Source: CALABS01 sp050260775
GTDB taxonomy: Bacteria > Pseudomonadota > Alphaproteobacteria > Rhodospirillales > Magnetospirillaceae
Assembly (NCBI GenBank): GCA_050260775.1
Contig: JBLNCP010000028.1
Coordinates: 62,001-126,000, forward strand
Length of the DNA: 64,000 nucleotides
Reading direction: 5' to 3'
A program made the translations under genes and the position numbers. Positions 1 through 7,082 of this stretch are shown one piece after another. The notes under the pieces are model-generated. The model was not told where the DNA came from. It did not search any database and saw only the letters and a program-made list of their open reading frames with translations. The first letter of the stretch is position 1, and each line of letters opens with the position of its first letter.

Positions 1-807
1 GCCGTGGTGCGGGCAGGCGTCGATCTTCCAATTGTCCTCCGCCACCTTGGTCACGCCAGTGACGCTGCCGTCCCGGCGCAGGGTGGTGAGGGCATGGTCG
101 CGGATGCCGCCGGGGAAGACGTGGCGCCACATCACCAGGATGCTTCCATCCGGCTTGGCGGCGGTGGCGAGGCGGCAGCACTCGCAGCTGTGGTCGAGGG
201 CGACCTTGTCGGAGGAGAAGGTCACCGCCCCGTCGTCGGACCACGCGGCCGCCAGGGCGGCGCCGGCGTAGTCGTGCCCGGCTTGCTTGGCCGCGGTGAT
301 GCCCCGCTTGTCGATCCATACCAGCGCCAGGCGGCCGTCGGCGGTGAGCACCGGCTGCTCGAAGCGCTGGCTGGTCGGATCGGAGGCCAAGGCCCGCGGG
401 GAGGAGAAGGTGGCGCCGTTATCGGTCGAGCGGGCCAGCATCAGCGTGCCGCTGTAACCCTTTTCGTGTCGGGCGGTGTAGGTGACCACCACCGTGCCGT
501 TGCGGTCGACCACCACCTTGGGACGCGCTTCGCCGGCATCGTCGATCAGCGCGGCGGCCGGGGTGACCGCTACCGCCGGGGTGAGGGAGGCGCCGCCGTC
601 GGTGGAGCGGGCGACCCACACCCGGCCGGCCGCCGACCACGTCAGCCACAGCGTGCCGTCGGCGGCAAAGAAGGGGGTGGCGGCGTTGGCGCAGGCGAGC
701 GCGCCGTCGCACTGGCGCGCGGGCTGGTGATGGCCCGCGTGCTGGGCGAACGCCGCCCCCTGCAGGAGCAGGAGGGCGGCGGCCAGAATGATAGAGCGGC
801 GAGCCAT
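1..807 (-). CDS. Secreted Asp-box (sialidase/BNR-like) protein, C-terminus beyond window
   Basis: Only the first 269 codons are present; the gene runs off the left edge. The N-terminus is a Sec signal peptide (basic MARRS, hydrophobic ILAAALLLLQG, likely cleavage after AFA at about 21), so the product is exported. Asp-box-like segments at about 68-73 (STDGGA), 127-134 (STDNGATF) and 190-197 (SDDGAVTF) indicate a beta-propeller of the sialidase/BNR superfamily. That fold does not prove sialidase activity, and no sialic-acid genes are nearby. A Cys cluster (C208, C210, C211) and a His-rich mature N-terminus (HAGHH) are possible metal ligands. The ATG lies two bases after the stop of the TonB receptor, so the two are probably translationally coupled. 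Given the CruR-like leader upstream, a periplasmic or surface role in copper handling is my inference. Confidence 0.75.
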   Translation of the reverse strand, partial: MARRSIILAAALLLLQGAAFAQHAGHHQPARQCDGALACANAATPFFAADGTLWLTWSAAGRVWVARSTDGGASLTPAVAVTPAAALIDDAGEARPKVVVDRNGTVVVTYTARHEKGYSGTLMLARSTDNGATFSSPRALASDPTSQRFEQPVLTADGRLALVWIDKRGITAAKQAGHDYAGAALAAAWSDDGAVTFSSDKVALDHSCECCRLATAAKPDGSILVMWRHVFPGGIRDHALTTLRRDGSVTGVTKVAEDNWKIDACPHHG

Positions 808-809
808 GG

Positions 810-2882
810 TCAGAACTTCGCCGTGATGCCGGCGAAGAAGGTGCGCGGCAGGCCGGGGGCGAACTGCTCGACGCCGCCACTGATCTGGGCGGCGGTGGCC
901 CAGCGCTTGTCGAACAGGTTCATCACCCGCCCGAACACCTCCAGATTGTCGGTGAAGCCCCAGGCGGAGCGCAGGTTGAAGAGGTCGTGGCCGCCGTACT
1001 GGCTGGTATTGGCGTCGTTCATCTCGTAGCTGCCGAGATGCGACCATTCCGCTTCGATGGCCAGGTTCTCGACGGCGGCCGGCCGCCAGCCCAGGGTCAG
1101 CGTCCCCACCAGGTTGGGGGCGTTGGGGATCTCCTTGCCGCTGTAGTCGACGTTGCCGCCGGGGGTGTTGGCGATCCAGTGCTCGTAGGTGTGCTTGGCG
1201 TAGCTGCCCGCCACCGTCGCCTTCCACTCAGGCAGGAACTTCCATCCCACTGCCGCCTCGACGCCGTCATGGTGGGTGCGGCCGTTGTTGGTCTGGGTCG
1301 GGGTGGCGTTGTCCCGGAAGGTGAGGATGTCGTTGCGCTTGACCATGTGGAAGGCCGAGACCTCCCACGACAAATCGCCCTTGTCGGGGCCGCGCAGGCC
1401 GGTCTCGTAGCTGTCGACCTTCACCGGCCGCAGATGGATGGAATCCAGGTTCTTGCCCTGGCGGAACAGCTGGCTTTCCGACGGCACCCGGAAGGAGTGT
1501 TTGTAGTTGGCGAAGGCATTGAGCGCCGGCGTGAAGGCGTAGGTGCCGCCCAGGCTGGGGCTCAAATGGGTGTAGTCGCGGGTGTCGTCCGCGGGACGGC
1601 GGAAACTGCCGGCCTGCGTGTCCGACAGCTTGTTGTCGTAGTCGTAGCGCATGATGTCCAGGCGCACGCCCGATTGCAGGCGCAGCTTGTCGGTCGGCGA
1701 CGTCTCACCATGCACATAGGGCGATGCCTGCATGTAGGTGACGTCGTAGTCGTAGACCCGGCCGACATCGCGATAGAACTTGTAGATGTCGCCGACCTTG
1801 GTGGTCGCGAGGCGGTCTTCCTCGCGGAACCCGGGGCTGTAGTCGAGGTCGACGCCGCTGACGAGCCGGGTCCGCCACGGCTCGAAATCCTGGCGAACCT
1901 TGGCGAGCATACCGACCGAGCTGTGGCCGCTGCGGGTGGTGACCGGGTCGTAGCTCAGCTGCCACACCGGCAGCAGGTCCATCTCGTTCCAGCGGAAATA
2001 AGGGGTGACGCTGGTCAGCGTCTGGCCGCTTTCCTTCTCCCACGCCAGCGAGCCGCGCACCGCCTTGACGGTGCGGAAGCCGATGGGCGTGGTGTTTTTC
2101 GTCGGGTTGTTCTCGTAATCGGCATATTTCAGCACGGTCATCGCGCCGGTCTGCTGCTCGATGTTGGTGGCGCTGAACACCGCCTTGAGCGTGGCATCGC
2201 CGCTCAGCATGCGGTCGGCCCGGACCGTGGCGGTCTGGCGATCGTAGGCGGTGGCATCGCGCCAGCCGTCCGAGTGGGTGAGGTTGAGGTCGCCGCGGGC
2301 GCCGAGGTCGTCCCAGGTGCCGCTGGCGGTGCCCAGGAAGCGGGCCCAGCCATAGGAGCCGCCCTCGAAGGTGGTCTGCGCCTCGGGCTTGGCGGACGGA
2401 GCCTTGGTCAGCACGTTGACGACGCCGCCGATGGCGTCGGATCCCTGCAGGGCGGTGCCGGGGCCGCGGATCACTTCGATGGAATCCGCCTGCGGCAGGT
2501 TCACCTCGTAGAGGGCGTTATGATTGAAGAACCCGGTGGCGCGGGTGGGGATGCCGTCCTCGAGGTAGGAATACACCGGCGCGGTGCCGATCGGCTGGCG
2601 GATGCCGGTGACGTGGCCTTCGCCGTTGGTCTGCATGATGGCGACGCCGGGGACCCGCCCCATGATTTCGGACGGATGGGCCGGCTTGACCTTCTCGATG
2701 GTGTCGCGGCCCAGCACGCTGATGGATTCCGGGGTTTCCGACCGCAATTCGCCCTCGCGGGTGCCGGTGACGGTCACCTCCTGGAGCTGGGTCGGTTGTT
2801 CGGCGCGAGCGGCCACGGGAATGAGGACGGTAGCCGCGCAAGCGGCCATGAGCAGCCGGTGCCGGCTGACGGGCGAATGCAT
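810..2882 (-). CDS. TonB-dependent outer-membrane receptor, probably metal/copper-linked
   Basis: A 690-residue receptor with a signal peptide (residues 1 to about 27, ending ARAEQ), a TonB-box-like LQEVTVTG at the mature N-terminus, a plug domain (about 35-160, with SIEVIRGPGTALQGSDAIGG) and a long beta-barrel ending in Phe (ITAKF), as outer-membrane insertion requires. It would import a substrate into the periplasm using TonB-ExbBD energy. I chose the ATG at 2882 because GGCAGGAGAC sits at good spacing and the signal peptide begins there; an earlier in-frame start would add 16 residues. It follows a DUF2946/CruR-like leader ORF by 67 bases and precedes a secreted Asp-box protein. Substrate is inferred: DUF2946 leaders typically head copper-related operons, but haem or siderophore cannot be excluded from sequence. 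Confidence 0.93.
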   Translation of the reverse strand: MHSPVSRHRLLMAACAATVLIPVAARAEQPTQLQEVTVTGTREGELRSETPESISVLGRDTIEKVKPAHPSEIMGRVPGVAIMQTNGEGHVTGIRQPIGTAPVYSYLEDGIPTRATGFFNHNALYEVNLPQADSIEVIRGPGTALQGSDAIGGVVNVLTKAPSAKPEAQTTFEGGSYGWARFLGTASGTWDDLGARGDLNLTHSDGWRDATAYDRQTATVRADRMLSGDATLKAVFSATNIEQQTGAMTVLKYADYENNPTKNTTPIGFRTVKAVRGSLAWEKESGQTLTSVTPYFRWNEMDLLPVWQLSYDPVTTRSGHSSVGMLAKVRQDFEPWRTRLVSGVDLDYSPGFREEDRLATTKVGDIYKFYRDVGRVYDYDVTYMQASPYVHGETSPTDKLRLQSGVRLDIMRYDYDNKLSDTQAGSFRRPADDTRDYTHLSPSLGGTYAFTPALNAFANYKHSFRVPSESQLFRQGKNLDSIHLRPVKVDSYETGLRGPDKGDLSWEVSAFHMVKRNDILTFRDNATPTQTNNGRTHHDGVEAAVGWKFLPEWKATVAGSYAKHTYEHWIANTPGGNVDYSGKEIPNAPNLVGTLTLGWRPAAVENLAIEAEWSHLGSYEMNDANTSQYGGHDLFNLRSAWGFTDNLEVFGRVMNLFDKRWATAAQISGGVEQFAPGLPRTFFAGITAKF

Positions 2883-2916
2883 AAGAGTCTCCTGCCTGGA
2901 AACGCTGTGAAATGGG

Positions 2917-2936
2917 GCAGCCGCGAGCACGGCTGC
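2917..2936 (-). promoter_or_regulatory. Hairpin between leader ORF and TonB receptor
   Basis: A perfect 7-bp stem (GCAGCCG / CGGCTGC, 6-base loop) lies in the 67-base gap between the leader stop codon and the receptor start, 34 bases upstream of the receptor ATG. No U-tract follows, so it is not a classical intrinsic terminator. In the CruR system the control point is Rho-dependent termination in this gap; the hairpin may be part of that element or an mRNA processing site. Confidence 0.5.
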
Positions 2937-2949
2937 AACGAGCGTGATT

Positions 2950-3354
2950 TCAGGCGGAGACGGGAGGGGCGCGGGAGGCCGGCCTTAACGCGACGGACGC
3001 GCGGCCGGGGAGATCGGGCTGGGCGGGGCGGATGACCTCGCCCACCGAGCGGGCGAGCTGCACCGGGACGGCGGCGACCGTCGGCGGGGCCCAGATGGTG
3101 CCGCTGAACAGCAGGCAGAGCGGGCAGTTGGCGGTCCCGGGCTTCGAGGCCGGGGACTGATCGGAGGAGGGCTGCTCGCTGCCGGACGAATGACAGATGG
3201 ACGCGTTGAGAGCGTCCGCGCCGGCAGCCGCGATCATGGTCAGCGGTGCCGACAGATTGACGACGATGGCGAGCAGGCACAGCCAGGACAGGATCATGCG
3301 CGCGGAGCCGCGCCATCCCCCCCTCAACCGTGCGTCGCTACCCGCCAAAGCCAT
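2950..3354 (-). CDS. cruR: DUF2946 CruR-like copper-responsive leader peptide
   Basis: A 134-residue protein with one hydrophobic segment (about 21-46), a central Cys/His region (ICHSSG at 53-58; CPLC at 77-80) and, three residues before the stop, the tetrapeptide RAPP (128-131). DUF2946 family membership, CxxC, C-terminal RAPP and a TonB receptor next in the operon are the features of CruR from Bordetella pertussis. In that system the nascent protein arrests translation at RAPP, and copper binding to CxxC relieves the arrest, allowing Rho to terminate transcription ahead of the receptor gene. This protein is therefore probably a regulatory upstream ORF rather than an effector. The start is uncertain: ATG 3354 has a GGGGGG run immediately upstream; TTG 3378, ATG 3375 and ATG 3297 are alternatives. 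Copper specificity is inferred from the family. Confidence 0.8.
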   Translation of the reverse strand: MALAGSDARLRGGWRGSARMILSWLCLLAIVVNLSAPLTMIAAAGADALNASICHSSGSEQPSSDQSPASKPGTANCPLCLLFSGTIWAPPTVAAVPVQLARSVGEVIRPAQPDLPGRASVALRPASRAPPVSA

Positions 3355-3402
3355 GGCCCCCCTGACTGAAGGCATCAATCCTTAGCCAATGTGTCCCTCG
3401 CT

Positions 3403-3419
3403 GCAAGGTCAATCCTTGC
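3403..3419. promoter_or_regulatory. Perfect inverted repeat upstream of the cruR-like operon
   Basis: GCAAGG-TCAAT-CCTTGC is a perfect 6-bp dyad with a 5-base spacer in the gap between the divergent leader ORF and the FkbM methyltransferase. On the minus strand it overlaps a TTGACC that could be a -35 element for the leader operon, although no good -10 is visible at 17 bases. It is a plausible operator; the binding protein is unknown. Confidence 0.4.
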
Positions 3420-3473
3420 CCCTGATCAAGTTGGACGCATATTCTCGCGCTGTCCATGACCGGAGGGGAGAGC

Positions 3474-4307
3474 GTGGTGGATCAGATCAACCTGATGACG
3501 TCGGCAACGCTGGTCGAGAACGGTGCCGTCCGCCTGAAGCAGACCCGCCACGGGCTGATGCTCTACAACATCCATGACATGTATCTCGGCCGTTGCCTCG
3601 ATCTCTACGGCGAATACTCCCGCGGCGAATACCTGTTCCTCAGCCAGGTGGTGCGGCCCGGGATGACGGTGCTGGACATCGGCGCCAACATCGGCGCCCA
3701 CACCCTGTGGATGGCCCAGGCGGTGGGACCGGCCGGCACCGTGTGGGCCTTCGAGCCCCAGCGCGTCGTCCATCAGATGCTGTGCGCCAACCTGGCGCTG
3801 AACAACCTGGGCAACGTGCGCGCCCTGCATCTGGGGGTGGGGCGCAAGGCCGGCAAGGCGGCGATCCCGCCGCTCGATTACGGCCGTGGCAACAACTTCG
3901 GCGGCATCGCGCTGAGGGAAGCGGGACGGGGCGAAGACGTCCCCGTCATCACCGTCGACAGCCTGAACCTGACCGCCTGCCACGTCGCCAAGATCGACGT
4001 CGAAGGGATGGAGGGGGACGTGCTCGCGGGGGCGAAGAAGACCATCGAGAAGCATCGCCCCGTCCTCTATGTCGAGAACGATCGCCGCGACAAGTCGCCG
4101 GCCCTCATCAAGCAGTTGTGGGCTCTGGGCTACACGCTCTATTGGCACCTGCCGCCCCTGGTCAGCTCCGACAACTTCTTCGGCAACCAGGCCAACGTCT
4201 TTCCGGGCACCGTCTCGGTCAATCTCGTCTGCCTGCCGAAGGAGGCCAAGCCGATCGAAGGGCAGACGCCGGTGGCCGATGCCGAAGAGCATCCGATGAA
4301 GCGGTAG
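3474..4307 (+). CDS. FkbM-family SAM-dependent methyltransferase
   Basis: A 277-residue class I methyltransferase. The SAM-binding motif I is VLDIGANIGAHT at about 66-77, followed by an acidic motif II region (VWAFEPQ) and the KIDVEGMEGDVLAGA block typical of FkbM proteins. FkbM enzymes O-methylate sugars or other hydroxyls of polysaccharides and secondary metabolites; the substrate cannot be read from this sequence. An ATG exists at 3456, but GGAGGGG at 3462-3468 falls inside that reading and is correctly spaced for GTG 3474 or GTG 3477, so I prefer a GTG start. It stands alone: the upstream operon is divergent and the downstream flavoprotein begins 34 bases later on the same strand, possibly co-transcribed. 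Confidence 0.9.
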   Translation: MVDQINLMTSATLVENGAVRLKQTRHGLMLYNIHDMYLGRCLDLYGEYSRGEYLFLSQVVRPGMTVLDIGANIGAHTLWMAQAVGPAGTVWAFEPQRVVHQMLCANLALNNLGNVRALHLGVGRKAGKAAIPPLDYGRGNNFGGIALREAGRGEDVPVITVDSLNLTACHVAKIDVEGMEGDVLAGAKKTIEKHRPVLYVENDRRDKSPALIKQLWALGYTLYWHLPPLVSSDNFFGNQANVFPGTVSVNLVCLPKEAKPIEGQTPVADAEEHPMKR

Positions 4308-4341
4308 GGAACCCCTCCATGCGGGGGCCTGTTGGCCCTGC

Positions 4342-5247
4342 ATGGAGACACTGGATTGCCTGGTGGTGGGGGCCGGTCCGGCCGGCCTGACTGCCGCCTG
4401 CTACCTCGGCCGTTTTCGGCGACGCGTGCTCGTGATCGACGGCGGGCGCTCGCGTGCTTCCCTCATCCCCCTCTCGCATAACTGTCCCGGCTGGCCGGAC
4501 GGCATCTCGGGCGTCGAGCTGCTGGACCGCCTTCGCCGGCAGGCCTTTCGCTACGGGGCGGCGGTGGCGCCCGGGCTGGTCAGCGGCCTGTGCGGTGAGG
4601 GGCCCTCGTTCCGGGCCACTCTCGATGGCGGGGGTGACGAGGTGGTGGCTCGGACGGTGTTGCTGGCGACCGGCGTGGTCGATATCGAACCGGGACTGCC
4701 GGGGGTCGAGGATGCCGTGCGCGGCGGAATCGTCCGGCACTGTCCCATCTGCGACGGCTACGAGGTGAGGGGATTGCGCGTCGGCGTCCTGGGATTCGGC
4801 AAGGCGGCCGCGGGCGAAGCGCTGTTCCTCAGGACCTGGAGCGACGACGTCACGCTGTTGACCCTGGGACAGCCGATGGGCCTTGAGCCGCACGAGGCAG
4901 CCGAGCTGCGGAAGGCGGGGATCCGGGTGATCGCGCAGCCGGTGGCAGAAGTGGTGGTGCGGGACGGCAGGATCGTCTGCCTTCGCCTTGGCGGCGCGCA
5001 GGAGGTTTCGTTCGATACCCTGTATTCGGCCCTGGGCGTGCGGGTGCGGTCCGAGTTGGCCGTGGCGGTCGGGGCCTCCTGCGATGGCGCCGGCAGCATC
5101 AGGGTCATCGACCATCAGCGCACCGGCGTGGCCGGCGTGTGGGCGGCCGGCGACGTGGTCGAGGGGCTGGATCAGATCGCTGTCGCCTTCGGCCAAGCCG
5201 CGGTCGCGGCGACCGACATCCACCGCTTCCTGGCCGGTCTCGCCTAG
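4342..5247 (+). CDS. Thioredoxin-reductase-like NAD(P)/FAD oxidoreductase
   Basis: A 301-residue flavoprotein of the low-molecular-weight thioredoxin reductase fold. It has an FAD-binding GxGxxG near the N-terminus (VVGAGPAGLTAA, from residue 8), a redox pair C134-P-I-C137 followed by DGYE, a second Rossmann segment (VGVLGFGKAAAGEA) for NAD(P)H, and the C-terminal FAD motif GVWAAGDVVEG. CPxC rather than the CATC of classical TrxB is seen in related flavin disulfide reductases, so the physiological disulfide partner may not be thioredoxin. The second nucleotide-binding motif (GFGKAA) is atypical compared with GGGxSA. A short hairpin follows the stop. Function is inferred at family level only. 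Confidence 0.9.
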   Translation: METLDCLVVGAGPAGLTAACYLGRFRRRVLVIDGGRSRASLIPLSHNCPGWPDGISGVELLDRLRRQAFRYGAAVAPGLVSGLCGEGPSFRATLDGGGDEVVARTVLLATGVVDIEPGLPGVEDAVRGGIVRHCPICDGYEVRGLRVGVLGFGKAAAGEALFLRTWSDDVTLLTLGQPMGLEPHEAAELRKAGIRVIAQPVAEVVVRDGRIVCLRLGGAQEVSFDTLYSALGVRVRSELAVAVGASCDGAGSIRVIDHQRTGVAGVWAAGDVVEGLDQIAVAFGQAAVAATDIHRFLAGLA

Positions 5248-5255
5248 GAATTATT

Positions 5256-5276
5256 GGCTACTTATGTGAGGTAGCC
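5256..5276 (+). terminator. Short hairpin after the flavoprotein gene
   Basis: GGCTAC and GTAGCC form a perfect 6-bp stem around a 9-base loop, eight bases after the stop codon. There is no following T-run, so termination activity is uncertain. Confidence 0.3.
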
Positions 5277-5383
5277 GGGTGCGGAGGTCCATTCAACTCG
5301 TAAATCAGTGGCCCGTGTGGTAGCTTGTGCCCGCTTAAGTGGTTTTTGACCGCTTCTCTCCAGGGCTTCGAAGGAGACAAATA

Positions 5384-5764
5384 ATGGACCTCGGCGACAA
5401 GACGGTCCTGGTCGTCGAAGACGAAACGCTGGTCCTGGCTGGCCTGACGATGATCCTGGAGGCCTGGGGCCTGACCGTCCTGGGCGCTGAGGACATGGAC
5501 CAGGTCATGGCGCGGCTGGAGGAGGGGCGCCCCGACCTTATTCTGTCCGATCTCCGCCTGCGCGGCGGCTTGAGCGGTTTCGACGTGGTCGAGCGGGTGC
5601 GCTCCCGTGTCGGCGATGACCTGCCCGCCATCATCCTGACCGGCGAGACCGGCAAGGCGGAACTGGAGGAAGGGCGCCGGCGCAACCTGTCGTTCATGCA
5701 CAAGCCTGTGCTGCCGGACGACCTGCGGCGGGCGGTGACCGGCGGCCTCGCCAGCGTCTGCTAG
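5384..5764 (+). CDS. Single-domain response regulator
   Basis: A 126-residue receiver domain with no output domain. The acidic pocket (VVEDE), phospho-acceptor D56 (LILSDLRLRGG), the conserved Thr (ILTGETG) and the Lys-Pro turn (HKPVLPDD) are all present, so phosphorylation should be intact. The start at 5384 is supported by AAGGAGA eight bases upstream. Stand-alone receivers act as phosphate shuttles or through protein-protein contacts. The sequence resembles the receiver at the C-terminus of the hybrid kinase at 31581-33059 (similar D-x-R-L-x-G and L-T-G elements), so it may belong to the same type of phosphorelay; this is inference. No kinase gene is adjacent. Confidence 0.92.
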   Translation: MDLGDKTVLVVEDETLVLAGLTMILEAWGLTVLGAEDMDQVMARLEEGRPDLILSDLRLRGGLSGFDVVERVRSRVGDDLPAIILTGETGKAELEEGRRRNLSFMHKPVLPDDLRRAVTGGLASVC

Positions 5765-5777
5765 CGCTCTCGCCCCC

Positions 5778-7082
5778 CTAGCGTTCTCGCATTGCCACCG
5801 CCATCGCCCGGCTGAGCGGCGCCAGCAGGTATTCCAAGGCAGACCGCTCGCCCGTGCTGATCAGCACGTCGCCCTGCATGCCCGGGGTCAGCGGCCCGGG
5901 CAACTTCCCGACACCCTGCGGATCGAGCGCAATGCGTGCCAAGTAGTAGGCCTGGTTGTTGTTGCGCGGGTCGCGCATCAGGTCGGCCGATACCTGGGTC
6001 ACCGTCCCCTTGACCGGCGGCGTCAGGCTGCGCACGAAGCTGTGCAGGCGCACGTCGGCCTTCACGCCGACGTGCACGCGGTCGATGTCCTCGGGCTGGA
6101 CGCGCGCCTCGACGATCAGGCCGTCGTGCGCGGGCACGACGTCCATGACGTCCTCGCCGGGCTGCAGCACCTGCCCGACGGTGTGGACCTTCAACCCGAC
6201 CACCACGCCGTCCTTGGGGGCACGGATGATTGTGCGGGTCAGGGCGTCCTCGGCGGCGGTGATCTGCTGTTCGAGGTCGCGGATGTCGTTGCCCGCCTTG
6301 TCGAGGTCGGCGGCCACCTGCTGGAGGTGGGTGTAGCGGATGTTAGCGATGTCCAGCTCGGTCCCGGCGATGCTTTGGCTGATGCGGGCGATGCTGGCGC
6401 CGTGATCGTCGCGTTCTCCCTGCAGGCGCTCGGCCTCGCGCCGCAACTGCAGCAGGCGGGGGCGGCGGTCGAGCCCGCGCTGGACCAACTGCTCGACGGT
6501 GCCCAGCTCCTCGCGGATGATGGCCAGCTGGCGGTCCTTGGATTGGCGCTCCGCCTCCACCGAGTCGGCTTCGCGCCGCATGGAATCGATCCGCTTGTTG
6601 AGGACGGCCACCTGGCCGGCCAGCAAGTCGCGGCGGGCGTGGAACAGGTTTTCCTGGGTGTGCCGGATCTCGTCGACCCTGGGCGAGGCCTCGCCGGCGA
6701 AGGCGGCGGCGAAATCGATGGTGTCGGAGCCATCGCGTTCAGCCGTCAGGCGGGCCTTGTTGCCCAGCTGGTCCCAGTACTGGTTCTTCAACTGGGTCCA
6801 GCGGGCCCGGATGGAGGTGTCGTCCAGTTGCAGCAGCGGCTGTCCCGCCGTCACCCGGTCGCCGTCGGCGACGAGGACGGCACGGACGATGCCGCCTTCG
6901 CGGTGCTGGATGGTCTTGCGGTAGGTCTCGACCTTGACCTCGCCGTGCGCCACCGCGGCGGAGTTGAGCGGCGCGGTGGCCGCCCAGGTCCCGAAGCCGC
7001 CGAAGGCGATCGCCACCACGGCGAGCCCGGTGCGGATGGTGCGCGTACCGCCCACCGGCTCCTGGGGCTGCTCCGTCATCAT
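5778..7082 (-). CDS. HlyD-family type I secretion membrane-fusion protein
   Basis: A 434-residue periplasmic adaptor linking an inner-membrane ABC exporter to a TolC-type channel. It has a short cytoplasmic N-terminus, one transmembrane helix (about 20-42), the lipoyl/barrel-sandwich half-motifs around GEVKVETYRKTIQHREGGIV and IIRAPKDGVVVGLKVHTVG, long coiled-coil helices between them (about 140-280), and the C-terminal ERSALEYLLAPL signature of HlyD/PrtE proteins. The start overlaps the stop of the upstream ABC transporter by four bases (ATGA), showing translational coupling. The operon order is substrate, ABC protein, adaptor. No outer-membrane TolC gene is in the window, so the channel must be supplied from elsewhere. 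Confidence 0.95.
   Translation of the reverse strand: MMTEQPQEPVGGTRTIRTGLAVVAIAFGGFGTWAATAPLNSAAVAHGEVKVETYRKTIQHREGGIVRAVLVADGDRVTAGQPLLQLDDTSIRARWTQLKNQYWDQLGNKARLTAERDGSDTIDFAAAFAGEASPRVDEIRHTQENLFHARRDLLAGQVAVLNKRIDSMRREADSVEAERQSKDRQLAIIREELGTVEQLVQRGLDRRPRLLQLRREAERLQGERDDHGASIARISQSIAGTELDIANIRYTHLQQVAADLDKAGNDIRDLEQQITAAEDALTRTIIRAPKDGVVVGLKVHTVGQVLQPGEDVMDVVPAHDGLIVEARVQPEDIDRVHVGVKADVRLHSFVRSLTPPVKGTVTQVSADLMRDPRNNNQAYYLARIALDPQGVGKLPGPLTPGMQGDVLISTGERSALEYLLAPLSRAMAVAMRER

Noticed and set aside
987..3035. Long plus-strand open frame opposite the TonB receptor
   Set aside because: No recognisable protein features; antisense shadow.
3414..3440. MerR/CueR-type copper promoter before the cruR-like gene
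   Set aside because: The dyad spacer is too short and it overlaps the -35 instead of lying in a 19-base spacer; no CueR-type gene nearby.
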